Source of the DNA: Porphyromonas sp.
GTDB taxonomy: Bacteria > Bacteroidota > Bacteroidia > Bacteroidales > Porphyromonadaceae
Reading direction: 5' to 3'
DNA length: 64,000 nucleotides
NCBI GenBank assembly: GCA_022772085.1
Contig: JALFBN010000005.1
Span: 62,001 to 126,000 of the forward strand
Shown here piece after piece: positions 1 through 7,839 of this stretch (its first letter is position 1; each line of letters opens with the position of its first letter). The notes under the pieces are model-generated. The model was not told the DNA's origin. It saw only the letters and a list, made by a program, of their open reading frames with translations, and searched no databases. Both the position numbers and the translations under genes were made by a program.

Positions 1-644
1 AGGTTAAGATTCAAGTCCTGACGCAAAAGCCACATGCCCGGATTCCACCATGCAAGGGCGAGAGACAGCTCGGCGAGAAGGATATCTATATAGTGTTTGT
101 CACGGGCATGTTGCCGCTCGTGGGCGTACATGGCGAGCCACTCAGCGGTCTCTTCGGAGGGAGGGAGGTATATGCGTCCGAAAGCACTAAAGGCACTATG
201 TCCGTGTGGTAAGATCTCTATTGGACTGCCATCGGCCAGTATTTGAGTCGTGCAATGGCGTCTGAGCCGAAGGAGTTGCAGGAGAGCACTAACAATCCGT
301 ATCACCCGAATGAGGAATCCTACAGCCCATATGCAACAGAGGAGAATGGGGAGGAGAAGTTGCCACCAAAGGGGAGAGACTTTCTCTGCAACGGCAGAGG
401 ATAGTTCTAGAGGGAAGAGGGGAAGAGCCATTGTCTCTTGGTTTGGGGCAAAGAACTCTGTCCAATCGATATAGGGAATAACGATGCCAACAAGGGGGAC
501 TATCCACGCTGAAAGTAGGATAATAAGGTAATAGGCACGTGTTGCCTTGTGCCACGTAAGCGGGAGGAATAGCCATCGTCCAAGCAAAGCTCCGAGGGCT
601 AGAGTTGCTCCACTGACAAGTAGGTAATACAGTAATACTTCCAT
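1..644 (-). CDS. M56 family metallopeptidase (BlaR1/MecR1-like sensor), N-terminal part, cut by window edge
   Basis: Translation of the minus strand from the ATG at 642-644 stays open for 214 codons and runs off the left edge. It begins MEVLLYYLLVSGATL and shows hydrophobic membrane segments at about residues 1-25, 35-55 and 85-105. A zinc-protease motif HERQH (HExxH) lies at about residue 175, followed by another hydrophobic stretch with WWNP. This is the layout of the M56 membrane peptidases that act as antirepressors for BlaI/MecI: a signal triggers cleavage of the repressor. It starts 20 bp after the blaI-like stop, so the pair is very likely one operon. The C-terminal sensor is outside the window, so the ligand (beta-lactam or something else; many Bacteroidota versions carry TonB or other domains) cannot be told. 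Confidence 0.85.
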   Translation of the reverse strand, partial: MEVLLYYLLVSGATLALGALLGRWLFLPLTWHKATRAYYLIILLSAWIVPLVGIVIPYIDWTEFFAPNQETMALPLFPLELSSAVAEKVSPLWWQLLLPILLCCIWAVGFLIRVIRIVSALLQLLRLRRHCTTQILADGSPIEILPHGHSAFSAFGRIYLPPSEETAEWLAMYAHERQHARDKHYIDILLAELSLALAWWNPGMWLLRQDLNLN

Positions 645-664
645 AGGGATTATCGGGGGTGGAG

Positions 665-1042
665 CTACTTTTCTTTTTCGATGAGGTCAATGATCTCTTG
701 AAGATCCTGAGAGGATAAACTCTCTTTGCTGGCAAAAAACTGAACCACACGCCTATAATCTCCACCAAAGAAAGTCCGCACGATGTGTTGTAGGGAGCTT
801 GCCGAGTACCGCTCCTCGCTAATAGAGATGTGATAGAGTAGGGTCTTTCCTTTTTTTTCAGGGTGGATGTACTCCTTGGCTTGTAGGTTCTTAATAATGC
901 TGGCTAGGGTAGTGTAGGGAGGTCGGGGAGAGGGCAACTTCTCCAGCACTTGGCGTACGGTGATGCCGTTGCCAAGTTCCCAAATCATTTTCATAACACT
1001 CTCTTCTTGAGGGGTTAATGGGAGTATTTTTGTTTTGCTCAT
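665..1042 (-). CDS. BlaI/MecI/CopY family transcriptional repressor
   Basis: 125 residues, the usual size for the family. The N-terminal two thirds is a winged helix: LTPQEESVMKMIWELGNG is the classic first helix, followed by a recognition region around YTTLASIIKNLQAKEYI. The C-terminal part (about residues 80-125) is the dimerisation and cleavage region. Members repress their own operon and are inactivated by the partner M56 peptidase, whose gene follows 20 bp downstream. Palindromes sit directly upstream (1073-1087, 1096-1108, 1153-1176) where autoregulatory operators would be expected. In Bacteroidota such pairs often control genes other than beta-lactamases; no beta-lactamase is seen here, so the target is unknown. 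Confidence 0.92.
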   Translation of the reverse strand: MSKTKILPLTPQEESVMKMIWELGNGITVRQVLEKLPSPRPPYTTLASIIKNLQAKEYIHPEKKGKTLLYHISISEERYSASSLQHIVRTFFGGDYRRVVQFFASKESLSSQDLQEIIDLIEKEK

Positions 1043-1072
1043 AGATGCTTCTGTCTCTTATCGAGCGCAATG

Positions 1073-1176
1073 TACGAACTTTTCGTAGATAATCAACGAT
1101 TTTTTCGTAGATGGGCGTTGTTTTTTTGTTGCTTGCTGAGCAACTCTCCCTTTGATCGAACTTTTCTTGTCGATCA
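1073..1176. promoter_or_regulatory. blaI upstream region with three inverted repeats (candidate operators)
   Basis: Reading outward from the blaI start there are three palindromes: TACGAA-CTT-TTCGTA at 1073-1087, ACGA-TTTTT-TCGT at 1096-1108 and TGATCGA-N10-TCGATCA at 1153-1176. The first two share the ACGA/TCGT half site and are centred about 22 bp apart, two helical turns. A possible minus-strand -7 box (TACATTGC) overlaps the first palindrome, which would fit repression by a dimeric BlaI-like protein. That it is the operator is inference. Confidence 0.4.
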
Positions 1177-1439
1177 GGACAAGTAAAATTATTGCGGGGT
1201 AAGGGGGGGATAATTGCAGCCCACGAAGCTGAAAAGTACAGCCCAAGAGTTTGGAAAGTCTTGGGCTCCGGATTTTTAGCTCCTGGGCAGTGTGGTTGGG
1301 GAAGTCTTCGGATTCGTTGGTGGAATGGATTTCGGATGAGAGACAGAGGAGGAGTCTGTCGGGGACGTTTTCTCTTTCAGAAAAATCCGGAAAAGGTTCT
1401 TATCCCTGCGTTAATTTGCCTTTGAGTTTGCTTTTAGGG

Positions 1440-1469
1440 TTGCATTATGTCGAATATAATGTATCTTTG
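1440..1469 (+). promoter_or_regulatory. Bacteroidota-type promoter
   Basis: TTG at 1440-1442 and TATCTTTG at 1462-1469, 22 nt start to start. This matches the -33 TTTG / -7 TAnnTTTG consensus of Bacteroidota primary sigma factors. Transcription would begin near 1475, giving a leader of about 300 nt to the start codon at 1773, or a separate small RNA. Confidence 0.7.
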
Positions 1470-1474
1470 CGAAG

Positions 1475-1769
1475 CTTTTGCTGCAAATAAAGGACTTCCC
1501 ACAAACAAAAGACTCCCTATAATGGTAATGGGGAGTCGCGTTATCGTCTTCTCTCTCTAGTGGTGGGTCGCCGAGACCCCGGTCGTAACCATAACCGTGA
1601 GAAGTGGGAACGGGAATCCTTCAGGAAGGAGAAAGCCGGGGAATTTTTTCGTATGGGATTAATGGCAGTATCGTTAGGATTTGCCATAAGCGCGAAACGT
1701 GGTTTTAATCGGGCTAGACCTCGTCCTCTCGTGCTCAGAATAATTTTTTAAAGATAGCCCCATATTGTT
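1475..1769 (+). ncRNA. Structured leader RNA or small RNA upstream of the T9SS protein at 1773 (candidate)
   Basis: No credible gene lies here, but pairing potential is high. AAGGA/TCCTT (1490-1494 with 1617-1621) and TTCCCAC/GTGGGAA (1496-1502 with 1604-1610) make a closing stem. Inside it lie hairpins GACTCCC/GGGAGTC (1511-1537) and GGGTC/GACCC (1565-1579). CCCCGG (1577-1582) can instead pair with CCGGGG (1636-1641), which is followed by six T (1644-1649), a terminator-like alternative that excludes the 1565-1579 hairpin. A second domain follows: GATTAA/TTAATC (1657-1662 with 1705-1710) enclosing ATGGCA/TGCCAT (1662-1667 with 1682-1687). It may be an attenuator or riboswitch; I do not recognise a known class. 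Confidence 0.4.
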
Positions 1770-1772
1770 TTG

Positions 1773-3611
1773 ATGAAACAGTTTCGTCTTGTTTTTTGTT
1801 GGACCTCTGTGGTGCTGTGTGCTATGGGGGTCTTTTCATTGCCTATGCTGGCACAATCCCCATCTTCTCGTCCGGATCTTCCCATAGACTATGTGACGAA
1901 CTTCAATCTTGCGGAGGATGGTACCTCTTTCATCTCAGCGGAAAATCCATCGCAGAGTGGTTATTTTTCCTATGCAGATGCTAATGCCAAGTTTGCACAC
2001 TGTACGATTGCGGGCGAAGCCTATCACCTCCCATCTTCTGCAGAGTGGAATGGATTGCTCTCAGCCTATTATGAGTATGGAGTGAACTTCATTAAGGAGG
2101 GATTGATTCAAAAGGAGATTGAAACGATCAGCTTCGGTGACGTGAAGCAGAGCTTTACGAGTGATTACTACAACTGTGGTAACGGGGTGAGCTATGCCCT
2201 GCGTCTCTGTAAGTCGGACGAATCGTTTGTGGAAGAGTTCCCCGCAGCTCCTAACAATAAATATCGATGTGCTTACAGATACGAGCGTGTGGGTGTGATG
2301 CAAACAGAGCAGGAGCCTCCTCTTGATGCCTACATTAAGATATCGGTGTGCTATCTTGGTGAAGATTTCACAGGCTCTATATCCGACATCTCCAATGAAG
2401 AGTGGTGGAAGCAACACCGAGGTAGGGTACAGGAATGTATTATCCCTATCTTGGGTCTCAAAGTAGCGGGTAAGCTCTACAACTATGCTTCGAGCGGATT
2501 TTATTGGGCTACGGATAAAGCCCACTACACGACTATATTTTACAGCGGTATCTCAACGAGTCAATTCCCCGATAAATCCAACCTCTGCAGTGTGCGCCTC
2601 TTCAGAGATAAGAAAGGGGGAGCGGTGCCTCAAGAGCCTACCCTTACGGTAACCCCCAACGTCTTCCGTATTAAAGTCGGACAGGAGCTTGTCTTGGGCA
2701 AAGACTATCATGTAGATATCACTCCTGCCGAATATGCGAACAAATATACGGTAGTTTCGGACGCCCCCTCGGTGGTAAAGGTTGAGGAGGGTACGAATAA
2801 ATTGATCGCGCTCTCCGTGGGAGAGACTTTGGTAACCTTTAAGATAAACGATACCGAGGTGAAGAAGCAAATCAGCATCAGCGTCGTTCCCAAAAACGAG
2901 GCAGTGGAAATCGTGCATGCTCCTCTTCCCAATGTCAAAGATTTTCCCGATTTGTCCCTGCTTACGGGTACGGTCAATACGGACAAGATCAGAGAGTATG
3001 AAACCTCTTTGGGGCTTCGTCTTTATGAGGCTACACGATGGGAAGCTAACGCTCACCTCTATGTGACCCCAAAAGACAAACTCGCCCAAACCAATATTTA
3101 TCGGGTGAACTACTACTACAATCCTCAGGATGGTGGTGCTCCATACATTACGGCACAGATAAACTGTGTCGGTTCTTTGGAGGAGGCTCAGCATTCAAAG
3201 AATTTTGCCGAGTGGCTCAAAACAAACGGCTTTGGGGAGCCCTTGAAGTCAATCGCTTTGAATGATGGTTCAAAGGCTCTTAGCACAACAAATCAAGATC
3301 TTTCGCTGAAATGTTGGATTGAGAAGAAGGTCTTTTTTATGATCATAGAGCCCATTCAGAAAGGGAATGGTATCGCAACGATGACTCCTAAGTCTTATCG
3401 CATTAGTCCCATTCCGGCGAATGATGTTCTTCACATCTCAGGCATGGAGATTGCTGCTCCTATATCCGTTTATACATTAGATGGCGTTTTAGTTTATCAA
3501 ACGGTCGGAAATGCGGGTGATGAACTGACGATCCCCGTCGGAGATCTTGCGGAAGGTGTGTACCTTTTGATGATCGCAGGAGAACCCCATCGTATCATGA
3601 TTGCTCGATAA
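1773..3611 (+). CDS. T9SS-secreted surface protein with Ig-like (Big_2-type) domain
   Basis: 612 residues from the ATG at 1773; a TTG just before it (1770) is a poorer start. A Sec signal peptide (MKQFRLVFCW to about residue 27, ending PMLAQ) opens the protein. Residues about 30-290 resemble no family I can name but contain repeated WATDK/SSAEWN-like elements. An immunoglobulin-like segment follows (LTVTPNVFRIKVGQELVLG to about residue 370, with VVKVEEGTNKLIALSVGETL typical of Big_2). The last ~70 residues (YRISPIPANDVLHISG ... EGVYLLMIAGEPHRIMIAR) are a type A T9SS C-terminal domain, so the protein should cross the outer membrane by T9SS and be anchored or released. It has its own promoter and a strong terminator at 3631-3671. 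Function otherwise unknown. Confidence 0.85.
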   Translation: MKQFRLVFCWTSVVLCAMGVFSLPMLAQSPSSRPDLPIDYVTNFNLAEDGTSFISAENPSQSGYFSYADANAKFAHCTIAGEAYHLPSSAEWNGLLSAYYEYGVNFIKEGLIQKEIETISFGDVKQSFTSDYYNCGNGVSYALRLCKSDESFVEEFPAAPNNKYRCAYRYERVGVMQTEQEPPLDAYIKISVCYLGEDFTGSISDISNEEWWKQHRGRVQECIIPILGLKVAGKLYNYASSGFYWATDKAHYTTIFYSGISTSQFPDKSNLCSVRLFRDKKGGAVPQEPTLTVTPNVFRIKVGQELVLGKDYHVDITPAEYANKYTVVSDAPSVVKVEEGTNKLIALSVGETLVTFKINDTEVKKQISISVVPKNEAVEIVHAPLPNVKDFPDLSLLTGTVNTDKIREYETSLGLRLYEATRWEANAHLYVTPKDKLAQTNIYRVNYYYNPQDGGAPYITAQINCVGSLEEAQHSKNFAEWLKTNGFGEPLKSIALNDGSKALSTTNQDLSLKCWIEKKVFFMIIEPIQKGNGIATMTPKSYRISPIPANDVLHISGMEIAAPISVYTLDGVLVYQTVGNAGDELTIPVGDLAEGVYLLMIAGEPHRIMIAR

Positions 3612-3630
3612 GGCTGCTTTTTAGATCCTG

Positions 3631-3671
3631 AGAGGCTGAGGTGAAACTTTATTGCACCTCAGCCTCTTTTT
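3631..3671 (+). terminator. Intrinsic terminator after the 1773-3611 gene
   Basis: AGAGGCTGAGGTG (3631-3643) pairs perfectly with CACCTCAGCCTCT across an 11-nt loop and is followed by TTTTT. Strong rho-independent terminator 20 nt after the stop codon. Confidence 0.92.
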
Positions 3672-3751
3672 CGTTCTCGGAGGCGAGTCCATTCAAAGAG
3701 GGGTTTCATGTTGGTTTCATCTGATGATGCGAAAATGTTTTTAGAATGAGC

Positions 3752-3781
3752 TTGTGATATTTATTATATTTACTATCTTTG
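3752..3781 (+). promoter_or_regulatory. Bacteroidota-type promoter
   Basis: TTG at 3752-3754 and TATCTTTG at 3774-3781, with the same 22-nt start-to-start spacing as the promoter at 1440. Transcription would start near 3787, over 400 nt before the next gene (4214), so it makes either a long leader or a separate small RNA. Confidence 0.65.
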
Positions 3782-3786
3782 CCTTC

Positions 3787-3975
3787 GAGTCATGATATTT
3801 TGATCGGATATGAGGCTTGTTTTGGGCGAATTGTCTAGGAATTGTCTCTTTTGAGGGTTCAAATGAATCTCTTATTTCTTCAAATGTCGCACAATGTCTC
3901 GGCGGGGATGAATAGAAGGTAGCTATATTGTGCAATAGATGCTCTGGAGTATACTTCTCCTTTCTTCCTCTTTAT
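3787..3975 (+). ncRNA. Candidate small RNA or leader segment
   Basis: Between the promoter at 3752-3781 and a second -7 box at 4043 there is no supported gene. The stretch has GCACAAT/ATTGTGC (3889-3895 with 3927-3933), direct repeats TTCAAATG at 3858 and 3879 (21 bp apart), and hairpin GGAG/CTCC (3946-3960) followed by a T-rich run, which could end a ~180-nt transcript. Whether it is a separate RNA or the start of the 4214 leader cannot be decided from sequence. Confidence 0.25.
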
Positions 3976-4042
3976 CGATTTTGGAGTGTAGTGGAATTGT
4001 TCTAAAATGCCATTTAAATAGAGCATAATTTGCGATTTTCTC

Positions 4043-4140
4043 TATCTTTGCTGCTGATGGATCCGTTTTAATTGGCATTTGCTATCAGATCGCTATTTGC
4101 TCCGGAGAGGGCGGTGCCCGAGCGAAGCACTCTCCCTCCG
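4043..4140 (+). promoter_or_regulatory. Second -7 box and hairpin leader of the Omp28-like gene
   Basis: TATCTTTG at 4043-4050 is a perfect -7 element, though no good TTG lies 19-23 nt upstream. The resulting ~155-nt leader contains GGAGAG (4104-4109) pairing with CTCTCC (4130-4135) over a GC-rich loop that can also form GGGC/GCCC (4109-4119). This suggests post-transcriptional control of the downstream cluster. Confidence 0.4.
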
Positions 4141-4213
4141 AGAAGGGTCCGATGAGAGGGACTCATTCAGAAGAATATGTGGAATATAAACTGAAATTTT
4201 TATACATACGAAA

Positions 4214-5497
4214 ATGAAAAGATTTAGCAGTATTTGCCTTTTGCTTACCACCCTGCTCCTCGTAGGATGCAATGGAAGTCAAAAGCCTAAAACTCAGCTC
4301 ACGCTCAGCGCAAGCAGTTTGACCATGGTCGCCAATGGTGAAGACAAGGTTACCTTTACCGTTAAGGATCAAGTGGGACAGGATTATACCACCAAAGCCA
4401 CCTTCAAGGTAAATGATCAAAAGATCGACAAGCCTGAGTGGACGACGTCTACGCCCGGGGAATATACCGTTGTGGCTTTCTTTGGAGACAACAAGTCTAA
4501 TGAAATCAAGATTGTTGCTCGTGAAGCCGGTGCTAAGATAACGGCCATTGTTCTCAAGGTGGATAAAACGATTGTTCTGGCCGATGGTGTGGATAAGATT
4601 ACCCTCAAAGCCCATGATGCTGCCAATCCCGAGGGAGAGGCTCTCAGCAATGTGATCTTCTTTGCCGATGGCAAGAAGTTGGATGGCAATACCTTCTCAA
4701 CCAAAACGGTAGGGAAGGTGAAGCTCAAGGCTCAGTACAAGGAGTTGGTTTCTCCGGAAGTTGCGGTGAGTGCTGTGACGGATGATGGCTTTACTCCCAC
4801 GGCACACGTCCTCTTGGAAGACTGGACCGGTACGTGGTGTCCCTATTGCCCTCGAGCTCATGTTGTAATTGAAGATGCGATTAAAGATCCGGAAGGCAAG
4901 TTCATCTCACTGGCCTATCACGTTAGTTATAGTTCAACTCAAGGAATTGATCCTTTTGATGTTGTTCGATTGATCGCTCCTCTGTATCGGAAAGAAGGTA
5001 TTGGTGGGTTCCCTACGATCAGAGCGAATAGAACCTATAATGCCGTACAAGATTATGCAAAACTCAAGGGGCAGTTCAAGGATCTAAAAGCAGAACTTGG
5101 TATCACCCTCTCTGTTAAGCTGGACAACGGTAAGGTTGTTGCAGACTATAGTGTTCGTCGTAAAAATACCTTTGCTCCCTCAGGAGAACTCAAGGTGGCT
5201 GTTGCTCTTTACGAAAACGATCTTCATGCCGATCAGGCCAATGCAGTATTCCCCGAGAAGGGTAATCCGATCCGTAATCTCCAGTTCGACCGTATACTTC
5301 GAGCTTACAAAAACGACAATCCTCTAGGAGATGCATTCAAGTTCGGTGGCGAGCATATCTATACTGCACAGCATGCTTTCTCAATGGATTCCTCTTGGAC
5401 TTTGAATAATTGTGGTGTTGCCGTGATTGTGTTGGACGATAAGGGACGAGTTCTCAATGCTCAGAGTGCTAACGTAGGCGAAAGCAAAGGTTACTAA
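4214..5497 (+). CDS. Omp28-related surface lipoprotein with thioredoxin-like CPYC site
   Basis: 427 residues. A lipoprotein signal ends in the lipobox LLVGC (Cys19). Residues about 25-190 look like two Ig-like or invasin-like beta modules (SLTMVANGEDKVTFTV and KTIVLADGVDKITLKA are parallel openings). From about residue 195 the Omp28 fold starts: VLLEDWTGTWCPYCPRA gives a redox CxxC (WCPYC), then GGFPTIRANR has the cis-Pro segment expected in thioredoxin folds. Omp28 proteins are outer membrane proteins of Porphyromonas and relatives. The next gene, a TlpA-like thioredoxin, starts 18 bp downstream, so a shared extracytoplasmic redox task is likely. The substrate is unknown. Confidence 0.85.
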   Translation: MKRFSSICLLLTTLLLVGCNGSQKPKTQLTLSASSLTMVANGEDKVTFTVKDQVGQDYTTKATFKVNDQKIDKPEWTTSTPGEYTVVAFFGDNKSNEIKIVAREAGAKITAIVLKVDKTIVLADGVDKITLKAHDAANPEGEALSNVIFFADGKKLDGNTFSTKTVGKVKLKAQYKELVSPEVAVSAVTDDGFTPTAHVLLEDWTGTWCPYCPRAHVVIEDAIKDPEGKFISLAYHVSYSSTQGIDPFDVVRLIAPLYRKEGIGGFPTIRANRTYNAVQDYAKLKGQFKDLKAELGITLSVKLDNGKVVADYSVRRKNTFAPSGELKVAVALYENDLHADQANAVFPEKGNPIRNLQFDRILRAYKNDNPLGDAFKFGGEHIYTAQHAFSMDSSWTLNNCGVAVIVLDDKGRVLNAQSANVGESKGY

Positions 5498-5515
5498 TAG
5501 CCCCGTTGTACTGAA

Positions 5516-5989
5516 ATGAAAAAGTTAGTTTTCACGCTCAGCCTCCTCTTTATGGGCATCGCTATGGCATGGGCGCAAGATATTAAGGTCGAGAGTTTGG
5601 AGGGAGAGCAAAAGGCCTTTTCTCAAGTGATCGAGGGTGATGCGCCCGTGATCGTTTCCTTCTGGGCCACTTGGTGTAAGCCCTGTCTCAAGGAGATGGA
5701 GGCAATCAAAGAGTTGCAGGAGGAGTGGCAAGATAAGGTACGCGTAGTCTCTATCTCTATTGACGATGCCCGCTCCAAAGCCAAAGTTCCTGCCTTTGTT
5801 AAGAGCAAGGAGCTCCCCTTTGAGATCTTTATGGATAGCAATCAAGAGCTATTCAAGTCTCTAGGTGGCAGTACCGTTCCTTTTGTATTTATCTATCATA
5901 AGGGGAAGCCTGTCTACAAGCACAGTGGCTATACCCCGGGAGATGAGGAGTTCCTCCTCGAAGAAGCCCTCAAGTACATAGAGAAGTAA
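5516..5989 (+). CDS. TlpA-like periplasmic thioredoxin
   Basis: 157 residues with a cleavable signal peptide (MKKLVFTLSLLFMGIAMAWAQ). A thioredoxin fold follows with the active site FWATWCKPCLKEM (CxxC at about residues 53-56) and the cis-Pro loop GGSTVPFVFIYHKGK. TlpA/ResA-type proteins reduce disulfides in secreted proteins or in cytochrome c maturation. It lies 18 bp after the Omp28-like gene and its stop overlaps the next start (TAATG), so the three genes form an operon. The likely partner is the Omp28-like protein with its own CxxC, but that is inference. Confidence 0.88.
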   Translation: MKKLVFTLSLLFMGIAMAWAQDIKVESLEGEQKAFSQVIEGDAPVIVSFWATWCKPCLKEMEAIKELQEEWQDKVRVVSISIDDARSKAKVPAFVKSKELPFEIFMDSNQELFKSLGGSTVPFVFIYHKGKPVYKHSGYTPGDEEFLLEEALKYIEK

Positions 5990-7620
5990 TGGAGAATAGA
6001 TCTGTAAAGCGAGCCTTTGCTCCCACTTTTGTGGGGTTGGGGCTCGCCCTTTTTACGACAACCCTTTGGGCCCAGCAGCCCGACAACGACAAGCCTTATC
6101 TTGGTAAGGTCAAGGGAGCTGTGGAGAGCAATATGGGGTTTTATCATGCGGATGAGGGACAACCCGATCTCAGTCGCTTTGGCACGAATACCTTCCTCAA
6201 TGTCGGGTATGAGTACAAGAGCCTCAGTGCCGGGTTACAGTATGAGATTTTCGAGCCTCCGATGCGGGGCTTTGATGCTGACCTCAAGGGCAACGCCCTT
6301 ACGCAGTACTTCGTGCAGTATTCGGGCAAGAAATTACAGGTGCGTCTTGGGAGTTTTTATGAGCAATACGGAAGTGGTTTGGCTTTTCGGGCTTACGAGG
6401 AGCGTACTCTCGGGGCCAATAACTCACTACGGGGTATTAACGTAAAGTACACACCGACGGAGTGGCTCAGCCTTAAGGCTATGGCCGGGCAACCACGGCG
6501 TTATATCACCTATGCCGATGCCTTGATGTGGGGTGGCGATGCCTCTTTGTCATTGCTTAAATTGATCAATAAGGAGAGCCAAAGCGACCTTTCGCTGGGT
6601 GCTTCGTGGGTCTCTCGCTACAACACTAAAGAGGTCACGGAGGCAAATGGCTTCCCCATCCCTTTGGAAGAACAAGATCCACGTCTGGTTAATCTGTATA
6701 GTCTACGTAGTGACTTTACTTCGGGAGACTTCGGTATTGGGTTGGAGTATACGAAAAAGGGTGCGAGTCAATCCTACTTCCCTGGTACGGGAGGCTACCT
6801 TATCCAAGATGGCGATGCCCTCTTGCTGACGGTCGATTACACTCCGGGAGATTTTGGTATTTCAGGACAGTTCCGTCGTGTGGAGCGGATGGACTTCCGT
6901 GAAGATAATAAGCGTAAGGAGAGCTATGTGGTGATGAATTACATCCCGGCCCTCACCAAGCAACACAAGTATGCCTTGCCGGCTCTGTATCCCCATGCGA
7001 CAAATATCGGAGGGGAAATTGGTGGCGAGATAGACCTCTACTACAATTGGCACGCCGATTGGCTGGGTCGTTATCCCCTCAAGGCTACACTGAATCTTGC
7101 GCATTACTCCTCTCTCGGGCTCAATGCAATTGATAAAGCCCCCTTCCTGGGTAATGGAGGGGCTCCTCTATACACAGAGGGATCGCTGGAGTTGAGTAAA
7201 AAGTTCAGCCGCAAGGTCGAGGCTACTGTTGGAGCTTACTATCAGATCGATGCCCATACAGGTACGGCTATGAAGAGCTTCTCGCAGGTGGCTGATGTCC
7301 TTTGGCGGATCAGTCGCAAGGTATCTCTTCGTGGAGAACTGCAGCATATGATGACCGAGCAGGCGGATAAGAAATGGATCTATGGACTATTTGAATTGGG
7401 TTTTGCTCCCTATCTGTCTGTGTATGGTAGCGATATGTACAGCTATGGCGCCGATACACCCGAAAATTATTACACCATAGGAACAGCATTTTCGTACCAC
7501 GGATTGCGCCTTTCTGCCAACTATGGGCGAAGCCGTGCCGGAATCCAATGTGTTGGAGGTATCTGTCGATTTGTGCCCGAATACCAAGGGTTTACCACGA
7601 CACTAACCTATGCATTCTAA
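5989..7620 (+). CDS. DUF6029 family outer membrane beta-barrel protein
   Basis: 543 residues with a signal peptide (about 1-28, ending LWAQ). The rest alternates short aromatic-rich amphipathic strands typical of an outer membrane barrel (for example GYEYKSLSAGLQYEIF, NLAHYSSLG) and ends in aromatic Phe (TTLTYAF), as barrel substrates of the BAM complex do. The pattern matches the Bacteroidota DUF6029 family, which I recall next to thioredoxin and Omp28 genes. The start overlaps the upstream stop by one base, showing translational coupling. The role is not established; it may be a surface partner or anchor for the redox lipoprotein. Confidence 0.75.
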   Translation: MENRSVKRAFAPTFVGLGLALFTTTLWAQQPDNDKPYLGKVKGAVESNMGFYHADEGQPDLSRFGTNTFLNVGYEYKSLSAGLQYEIFEPPMRGFDADLKGNALTQYFVQYSGKKLQVRLGSFYEQYGSGLAFRAYEERTLGANNSLRGINVKYTPTEWLSLKAMAGQPRRYITYADALMWGGDASLSLLKLINKESQSDLSLGASWVSRYNTKEVTEANGFPIPLEEQDPRLVNLYSLRSDFTSGDFGIGLEYTKKGASQSYFPGTGGYLIQDGDALLLTVDYTPGDFGISGQFRRVERMDFREDNKRKESYVVMNYIPALTKQHKYALPALYPHATNIGGEIGGEIDLYYNWHADWLGRYPLKATLNLAHYSSLGLNAIDKAPFLGNGGAPLYTEGSLELSKKFSRKVEATVGAYYQIDAHTGTAMKSFSQVADVLWRISRKVSLRGELQHMMTEQADKKWIYGLFELGFAPYLSVYGSDMYSYGADTPENYYTIGTAFSYHGLRLSANYGRSRAGIQCVGGICRFVPEYQGFTTTLTYAF

Positions 7621-7740
7621 GAGGTAGGTCAGAGAGAGTATAGGCATTAGCTGTTCGTTGTTAGCGAAGACTATTCTTCTTTGCGTATAGGATATTGTCT
7701 CTCTATTGGTCAGAAGAATTGACGGGCTACTGCAAAAAGA

Positions 7741-7782
7741 ATATCCTCTAGACTCCGACAAATCGGATCTAGAGGATATTTG
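7741..7782. terminator. Hairpin terminator between convergent genes
   Basis: ATATCCTCTAGACTCCGA (7741-7758) pairs with TCGGATCTAGAGGATAT (7763-7779) with one bulge and a 4-nt loop. It sits between the ends of the plus-strand DUF6029 gene and the minus-strand LRR gene and can serve both. Confidence 0.8.
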
Positions 7783-7839
7783 TTTGCTCTTTCGAGGAGA
7801 GGCAGGCAAGGAGAGAATCCTTGCTTGTCGGGGGGACGT

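Noticed and set aside
289-768. 159-residue minus-strand open frame
   Set aside because: Overlaps blaI and the M56 gene in another frame; those two have clear motifs.
1192-1751. Short plus-strand open frames (1192-1425, 1251-1490, 1560-1751)
   Set aside because: No signal, no family similarity and they overlap the promoter and structured RNA.
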